A stretch of 64,000 bases of DNA from Chara braunii (Eukaryota > Streptophyta > Charophyceae > Charales > Characeae): the NCBI GenBank assembly GCA_003427395.1, contig BFEA01000002.1:3954015-4018014 (forward strand), written 5' to 3'. Under the pieces are notes generated by a model. It had not been told where the DNA came from, made no database searches, and was given only the letters and a program-made list of their open reading frames with translations. Positions within the stretch are counted from its first letter, which is position 1. Every line of letters begins with the position of its first letter. This document shows positions 56,946-64,000 of this stretch, piece by piece. A program made the position numbers and the translations under genes.

Positions 56946-57066
56946 ATTATATTTTTATCACCTATATCAATCTATTTTAATCTTTCATCACTAATCTTTT
57001 GGCCATCGGTATATTTTCATCCCCTATGTCCATCCCTTCTAATCTCTGTATTATATTTTCATCACC

Positions 57067-57294
57067 CTATGTCCATCCCTTTCTTCCCCTAATCATGTGA
57101 GATATTTCCTCCTCAATGTGTTCTATTTCTCTTGTCGTGTCAGGGTTGACAGCACCAAGTTTGACCTTACGAGCTACAATTTTGTGTTTCTCATCCTCGA
57201 TGTATGGGGGGACTCCCTCTACAAAAGATAGACTTATGCATCCTCTAAATTCTTCATCACCTCCTTCGCTAGGGAAGGCAACACTGTCCACCAC
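57067..57294 (-). pseudogene. Gypsy protease-RT linker
   Basis: 75-codon frame (FRGCISLSFVEGVPPYIEDE, then KIVARKVKLGAVNPD) lying between protease and RT. It is probably the spacer of the same polyprotein. No catalytic motif. At 56960-57066 a degenerate repeat of ATTTTCATCACC(C)TATGTCCATC-like sequence is visible. Confidence 0.5.
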
Positions 57295-57362
57295 ATACTT
57301 ATTTTCAAAATCCTTGACGTCTATTTTTTTACCTTTAAATTTGTGAGGCTATAGGGTGACCC

Positions 57363-57843
57363 TTATTCGAGAGGCAAAACCTTGTGACGCTTGTTGAATT
57401 CGTCTACGGTCTTAAGGGTAACTCTATTCCTTTCCGTCCCATCTTTGGTCATTGTCCGACTTCCATCACGTCGATTTTCGGTGGTGACGTTTACGTGTGT
57501 CAGCCACGTCCCCCCTAGGATCCATTCGGAGGAATGCTGCAATGTAAAAACAGGTACAGGAACCTCGAGATCGACTATCTTAACTTTGGCTTTATGACAC
57601 ACACCTAGCTCCGGTTATCCCAGCATATTGGCCGACACCATAAGTCATAGCCACACTTTTATCAATTTTCAATCCGAGTTTTTTTACCACCTTATCCTCG
57701 TAGACAGTAGACTCCGACCCATCATCCGTTATAACTTCTATTTCGATCCCATTTATCGTAACTGTTAGTTTTTCAATACCAAGGACATAAAAATAACTAT
57801 TATCCTTAATACTTTTTTCAATACTATTTTCTTTTTTTCCCAT
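57363..57843 (-). pseudogene. Gypsy aspartic protease remnant
   Basis: The upstream frame (57843-57592) contains EVITDDGSESTVYEDKVVKK, matching the retropepsin active-site loop in its DDG form, followed by LGLKIDKSVAMTYGVGQYAG. After a frameshift the second frame (57602-57363) continues as VPVPVFTLQHSSEWILGGTW, the ILGxxWL ending of the domain. Confidence 0.75.
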
Positions 57844-58199
57844 AAGTCGTTATTGTTTAGACTTTCACTACTGGATTCCAGACGATTGTTGATTCACCAG
57901 TCGATATAACCACTGACACTCGCATCTTGTCTTTTTTATCATCCCCATTAACTCGTCCTTAGTTGGTGCACACCCGACTATGAACTTCTTAGGAGTGATA
58001 GAAATAGGTATCTCCATCTTCCCTTAAGTCCACGTCATCAAACAAGCTCTTCAAATGAAATTTCTTAGGCCCTCTCTTCCCAAGTGATAAGGGCGATTTG
58101 AGTCTCTACCTGTTCGTTTATCGTTTGTTGGTCAGTGTCATGTGTCATCCTTCTTCCCTTGACTCGACTCACCAGAGACCTAGTGAGCACAAATAAGCG

Positions 58200-60425
58200 C
58201 TATATATAGTCCACCACATCCTCAAATTGAATACATGAAACTGTGACCCTCATACTTTCTGGTCTGTCTTCAACTTCGTCTTCAAACTTGACTTTGGAGG
58301 CCTTCGTGGAGGGGGGCGCTTGCTTCCTTTTAGCCTCATTTATCCTTTTCCTCCGAATATCAACATTTATTTTTATTGATGAAAGAAATTGTTTTTGTTT
58401 TCCTTCATCTGCCCGTATCACATACTTCCTTTCATCCAACTTTAGTGATTCATTCCTTCAACACATTCAACATCGCTTGACAATCTTTTTTTCTGTAATC
58501 CTCATCACCGTAATACATACAAGCTTTGTCATTCCATGTTTGCTTAGGACGAGGATCTCATTTTTTCCTCGCCTCCTGTCATGGAGTACGCTTTGTTGAT
58601 AGTTCTTTCGAGGGGTACTGTTCTTCATCCGCTCCATCTCGACTTTTAATTTATCGATTTCCTTTCCCATCTCTTTTTTACGTCTCTCTGGTTTCCTCGC
58701 CTCTACATCGCCGCTGGATTTCCAACGACTAGCTTGTGTGTTTGACCACTTAAAAGATGACTCATCACCCCTCTTCCAGTCTTCTCGATTGTCTCTCCTC
58801 CGTTGTCCTTCACTTCTATTGGGCTCGCTTCGTTTAGGAAATCCCAAGTCCTTATCTTCTATTTTGATCTTCCTTTCGTCTACTAAGGCTTTTCCACCTC
58901 CTCTTCCTGAGGACACTTTCTTTCCAAGGTTATCCAAAACTTTCATTATGTAGGACCTAATATGACCCTTCCGTTTCGTGAGCTAAGACTTTTACATGCG
59001 CAAAGGTAAACTTTTTAGTGAGAATCTCTCTTACGACCATTTCACACTTCTCACACGGTAAAGTGCCAAAAAATATTCCACATCTCTCATCTCCCCTATA
59101 AATCTCCTTTTTATCAAAGGGGTTGACGGTTTCTCATATCTTCTTGCGAACGCTATCAAACTTTCATTCTTTTTTTTCTTCATTTCTCACAGGTCTTGTA
59201 CTGAGTAGGACACATCTTCATAGACAAACGCTTGAGAAACTGTTTCGTTTATAAAGCTCCTTTAATTGATGAACTTCCCAGTCATCTAAATTTCAGTCAC
59301 GTTCTAGCCAGTGAAGACCACATGAGTTCCCATAAAGGAGAGGGTTTATATACGATAGGTCCATAAAGAGGACACCAATATGAACCCGGAGTATACGCCA
59401 TCAAATAAGGATTCCTTCTATTCGACTCTGAACGTGCTTCTCTCCAAGCCTCCCTAGTGATAGGTTTGCTGAACTTCGTACTTCTCGATCTTGCGAAGTT
59501 TTTTTTTCTACATGTTTCTCCACGACCTCCCCGGTTCTCGAGTTCCTTTGCTCGATTTTCGAGTTCCCTCAAGGTCTTTCTGAACTTTTTCGCATCGCTC
59601 AAGGATTCCACACCCATTTGTCTCTCCTGTCTGTTGGTCCTAGATTTTTGTGTCCTAATGTCTCTTCCTATTGACGGTAAGTAACTTCCTTCAATATCCT
59701 TTGTCCATGTTAATTTCAATCTTCAGACGCTCTATGTAACTCTAGAGTAATCCTTTCGAGGAAACCTTATAAACTCTCAAGTAACGCTTCAAAATCGGTC
59801 TCTTCACCCTCGTTTTTAACAACCGAGGTCGTACACGAAAATTTCTTAGGAAAATGCGGGTTAGCTTCCAACGTTCTCAGAGAGACTCCGTCCACCACGA
59901 TCTTAGAGAGTTGCCTGAATTATTTCGTCTGTTCCCTCAGGTTAGTTTTCGCTTCTCTCAACGTTTCTCTCAAGGAACGGTTCACTATCTCTGCTCCAAG
60001 TACAGTCGTAAGAATCTCTATCTTGACTAAGTGAATCTCATCTGCTGCCAAGCAAATCTCATATTTCGTCGCTTGTTCTATTGTCCGTCTTGCACACTCC
60101 ACTTCTTTAACTTGTTTCAATCTTGCTTTGTGTATGAGTTGAACCCTAACACGCACAAACGAGCCTTCTAACTTTTTCTTGATGATAAATTGATACTTCT
60201 GGTTACTTGAATCAACGGTAGCTATTTTTCTTATTTGTCATCCTTCAGCTCCTTATGACTTCGTTCCCTTATTTTTGCGAAAAACTCGTTTCTCCATTTC
60301 ATTATCCTTTCTCTCTCTTCTTTGTAAAGGCTCATTAGTTTTTCTACTCTCCTTTCCAACGCAAGAAGCCTCACCTCATATATGGAAAACCACCATTCCT
60401 GGTATTCATTCACGAACTCTCTCAC
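58200..60425 (-). pseudogene. Gypsy gag-like region with degenerate zinc knuckle
   Basis: Charged, helical sequence in several frames: at 60425-60231 (LERRVEKLMSLYKEERERIM), 60156-59920, 59719-59297 (AKKFRKTLRELENRAKELEN) and 58946-58467 (EIDKLKVEMERMKNSTPRKN). At 58521-58480 a 14-codon segment CMYYGDEDYRKKDC has the spacing of a CCHC knuckle, but the second Cys and the His are both Tyr. The order fits gag before protease. Confidence 0.65.
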
Positions 60426-62745
60426 CTTGCGTTTATAGGCATCTTAATTAGCTCTCCCACCTTGTAAAATTTTCCATCCCTTGCTTCTGCACGTGTGCTC
60501 TCGCGTGTAGGACTGCTTCTTCCTTTTCCATTTCCCAGCTCATCCATCATAGGTTATTTTGTTTTCGCCTACTACTAGTTTTAACACTCGAGGCCGCTCA
60601 TGTTTTATGGTTTCTTTCGCCAATCGTCGACAACCATGAATATCCAAGTTTCACGTTGACCTTTTTCGAATTATAGATTTTACATTTCGATCAAGGGACA
60701 TCGTATTCATTTTCACCTCTTCCGTTATTGAGCCCGACATCATTCTCTAGTTCGTTCCAATTTTGTCACTTCACCTTCTGTACGAAGTTTATTACCGCAG
60801 ACTATCCATGTCTTGACAACCGAGCATCACTCAAAGGAGGCTTTGACAATCCTTCAAAGGGAGCAATATCTATAATGCAAACAAAACTTTGCCCTTCTCT
60901 TTCTAATCTTGCTTTCTCCTAGAACTATTTCGATAGTTCGTTCCCAACAACGACCGTATTTGCAACCTCTACATCTCTTTTTCGATACTTAGATCCTCGT
61001 ATCATACTAATCAAGCTCTATAAAATGACAAGTCAATACATATAGGATGTTGTGATCCCATCTGCCTCTTTTTAGGGCTTCATATCTCGCGACTTCTTAG
61101 GGAAACACTTATGCTTTAGCCAATGAGTTCAAGGAGTCCAAGAGCCGCATGCCTTTCTCTTCGCTTACCTTTCCAACTCCTCTTCCTAGTTGTAGCCACA
61201 ATCGCAATGGTAATGACGTACTCATTGGTGCTTTCCCCGTTTCTTCCTAAGGGCAACCTAATTTCTTACCATTCTCAGGATGACTGTCAATCTCTCATTC
61301 TCATTTGGGACTTCGTGTTCCCCTTCTATACCCGAAAGAGTGGTGTCGATATAGAGTCCGCCTTCGTTTTCTTCTATGCATGCAGCCTCTCTTCTAATCT
61401 TCAAAATCTCTGCCTCATGATATATAACTCTTGACAGATTAGGGTTCTTAGAGCCCACAAGTCTGCGTAAGTCAAAGCTCTCAAGAGTTGACGCAAGTTA
61501 TTAAACGCTTTCCTAGCAAGTCCTCATTTCAATCCTTCTCTTATTATATTACCTTCAGTCGTTCGAGTTTCACCTTCTTTGGGAATAGGCGTTTCTATGC
61601 CGTAAGACAAAGTCAACTGTGGGTTCCCAATTTTCCTTGGACTACTATTCGGTAGGGAACTTGCGGTCTAGGAAGTCTTTCAAAAACCGTTATTCAAGTA
61701 CTCCACACAAACTCATTCCTCAACGTAAGCACTTCTCCACTACTTCTATCACTTTCTTCTCACATCGGACGCAAATAAGATTTGCCTCTCTTTCTATTGG
61801 TAAATAAATCCTTACGTCGTGTACGTCTAATACGAGAAAACAAACGTTCATAACATAGTAGACAATTTTTTTCCCAGAAACTTTCCTTTAATTCGTAAGC
61901 CACTGTCTCGTATGGTAATTGAAACTATTATCCTCATAAAAAAAAGTATGATTGGTTTATGGAGTTTGCACCTATTAGTGTGTATTTCTACGTCTCAAGG
62001 AGCTCAAAGATTACAAACATCGTCCAACTTCCTCTTTGACGGTTTATTCCTTGTGATGAAATTTGTCTCCTGGTCGCTAGTTCCTCGTCAGAAATCATAT
62101 TATTTATACTCATTCTCTACCTCCGCCAATGTTTAGCCTTCAGTACCATGTTCACTGTGGTTAATCACTTGCTTCTATCTAGGGAGTTCTTCGGAATAGA
62201 TGGTGGGTTAGGAGCTTCACTATATCTTTTAGCTTGAAGACCTAAGATAAGTTTTTTCCCTTCCTTCATTCATTTTTTTTCTATAGGCATAGACAATCGG
62301 TTCAACCCAATTTTTATATCCCCATAAATCAATAGTTTTTCTATGATATTACACTTAACCATTATAACATATACTTTCCCGCCCAATTCGGTATTTGCTA
62401 GGACTATATAACTCTCAAACTCGTAAGGGAAAGGACAACGTAAAATTAGGGGAACCCAGTTCTTTACAAAAATGTCGGTCCCCAAGGAGCTGAGTTACAC
62501 CTTCTTCAGCATAATCCGAATTTAGAGAAGTGCATTTAATTCTTTTCATTCTCCCCCATCGAAATCCCCAATCTCGGCCACTATTTCCGCTCACCTGCTT
62601 CTATTTCCACTGCGTTTCTAAAGTAGCCTACATGATCCTCGGGAATCTCACTCTTGTCCACCCACTCACTCATGGGCAAATCCTTATGCTCGTCTTCCTC
62701 CTCTTTTTCGTTCAAATACCCAATAAACTATAATAACAATCAAGC
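60426..62745 (-). pseudogene. Degenerate retroelement sequence, unresolved
   Basis: The minus strand retains coding-like fragments such as SRVIYHEAEILKIRREAACI (61258-61458 frame) and VYVIMVKCNIIEKLLIYGD (62270-62485 frame), broken by many stops. They probably belong to the 5' part of the same element. I cannot assign a domain. Confidence 0.35.
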
Positions 62746-63995
62746 TCAAATCGCCCCCAAGAGCGGTTGACTAAAAAACTTGGTTTCAAATAATTCGGAA
62801 AAGCTGGCCACATAGCTAGAAGGATTCATGAGCCCCCTGTTGAAAGCGACCAAAAACTCAACAGGCTGTTTAGTTCTAGGAGGCTCCCTGAAACCTCTGG
62901 GTGAAGCGACACAAATAAACTCAGCTAGCTCAATAGCCGATTCCCCGAATCGAGGCCCTGCCGTCCTCAACCCGTAGTACCCGTGATTCTTATCGCTCAT
63001 AAAAGGAGATTCTATATCTCAAGGAAGGACCAATGGATATAGATCAAGCGACCTAACCCTTCGAGAAATTCCTCCAAAACAAAAGTTGGGACCGACAGGC
63101 GTGCCGCTCGCTCTGAATATGGTATAAACCCACTACCGGCAAGCCGGAGATACGTTGATACCGACTCAAATTTATTCCCATTCCTAATCTCCTTTTCGTG
63201 CATCCTTTCTGTTTCAGCTCGTAATAACCTTTTAATGAAGACTTTATCTAGCCAAGTATAAAAATCCACGCCCGATACGATATGCAACACATGGTTCCTA
63301 TAACCTTGTTCAAGTGACCTAAAAATAACGTCCTTGAGCACAGACATATGATAATAAAGGTATCCGTTAGTTACCAGTAAAGATGTTCCTAACATTTTTC
63401 TTTCCGTGCTATCTCGTTCAAACCCTACCTAAGCGACAAACAATAACCAAACTTTAGACCGCAGTAAAATTGATCTCCAGGATCTATCAACCTTTCCCTT
63501 CCCGGACTATCTACTGCTTTTCCTAGTACCGTAAATTTTACCCAGTCATCACCAATAAACCTGGACACTTTGGAAAAGTATTGGAAAAGTATTGGTGGAT
63601 ACTCCTCGCTGTATCGCCTTATCTAACTTTCTACAGGATCAACGTCTGAGATTCTCCCCCCATCTATCTCTCTAGTTACCACCGTCCTTCGTACCTCTGC
63701 TCTAATTCTAAAAACTACACGCCTCCAGTCCATGCGAGAAGGAATATCTTTGTCTAAACAATAAGTAGCCACGTAAGTTCCTAAGGACGGAATTGGAAAG
63801 ACCTATGGAGAGCGGCGATCAACCGTTAATGGTGATCAATGTCTCCGAACTCTGCTCTAGCCAGAAAACTATGTATAGCAGTAACTCTTACTGTCGTGGT
63901 CCTCAACAACTCTCAATCATAGGCATACTTGACTCTATAGTGGGCAATACTAGTATCTGAGTCCTCAGAGAATTCAGCTAGTAGGCGCGAACCGT
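62746..63995 (-). pseudogene. Unidentified degenerate coding region
   Basis: Read from the window edge leftward, the minus strand shows long coding-like pieces: LGTYVATYCLDKDIPSRMDW, SKVSRFIGDDWVKFTVLGKA, DPGDQFYCGLKFGYCLSLR, then a 127-codon frame from 63395 (MLGTSLLVTNGYLYYHMSVL...LDKVFIKRLLRAETERMHEK) and an 84-codon frame from 63000 (MSDKNHGYYGLRTAGPRFGE). They are linked by frameshifts and stops. I do not recognise the family. Its position upstream of gag suggests an extra 5' reading frame of the retroelement, or a separate broken gene. It continues past the window. Confidence 0.4.
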
Positions 63996-64000
63996 ACCTG

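Larger units (their letters stand above)
54357..63995 (-). mobile_element. Decayed Ty3/gypsy retroelement
   Basis: Read on the minus strand, the order is an unidentified region (63.99-62.75 kb), gag-like coiled-coil sequence, zinc knuckle (58.5 kb), protease (57.8-57.4 kb), RT/RNase H (56.9-55.8 kb), integrase (55.8-55.2 kb) and a pol tail to about 54.5 kb. A purine tract (AAAGG, then A25, then GAGGAAAA) at 54390-54357 follows, in the place of a polypurine tract. Protease-RT-integrase order defines Ty3/gypsy. Every part carries stops, frameshifts or lost catalytic residues. No LTR pair is visible. Confidence 0.85.

Overview
This window looks like repeat-rich nuclear DNA of a green-lineage eukaryote. 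The evidence is one intron-rich plant-type KH-domain gene, a decayed fragment of a green-type chloroplast rbcL, an L1-type LINE, a Ty3/gypsy retroelement, many (CT)n microsatellites, and very low gene density. I infer a streptophyte with a large genome. A charophyte alga such as Chara is a guess from general character, not something the sequence proves. There are two assembly gaps: 235 Ns at 10985-11219 and a single N at 47227.

Layout. 1-15 kb holds no gene I can support. It contains a long inverted repeat (1-2190), degenerate tandem arrays (3.4-3.7, 6.4-6.7 and 7.8-9.0 kb), a foldback MITE-like element (12.66-13.03 kb) and the rbcL pseudogene fragment (13.49-13.82 kb). 15.2-19.66 kb is a decayed LINE on the + strand with a recognisable endonuclease, reverse transcriptase and A-rich tail. 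19.7-24 kb is mostly featureless, apart from a glutamate-rich open stretch near 22.6 kb.

24.51-40.85 kb is the one intact gene. It encodes a two-KH-domain RNA/ssDNA-binding protein with a glutamine-rich tail, related to the plant FUBP-like KH proteins. I assembled it from seven in-frame exons with GT-AG introns (715 or 716 residues). Its introns carry four copies of a ~105 bp hairpin element and several tandem duplications.

42.4-44.7 kb, downstream of that gene, is the most unusual stretch. It holds four ~60 bp hairpins of one family among CT/CA microsatellites, followed by six copies of a 26 bp palindrome, some inside a 295 bp tandem duplication. 45-54 kb is non-genic with more tandem repeats and a small foldback. 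54.4-64 kb is a heavily decayed Ty3/gypsy element on the - strand: integrase, RT, protease and gag remnants, then an unidentified degenerate coding region running off the window end.

I found no operon-like system, CRISPR array or rRNA. The best candidates for something undescribed are the palindrome/hairpin block at 42.4-44.7 kb and the hairpin family confined here to the first two introns of the KH gene.
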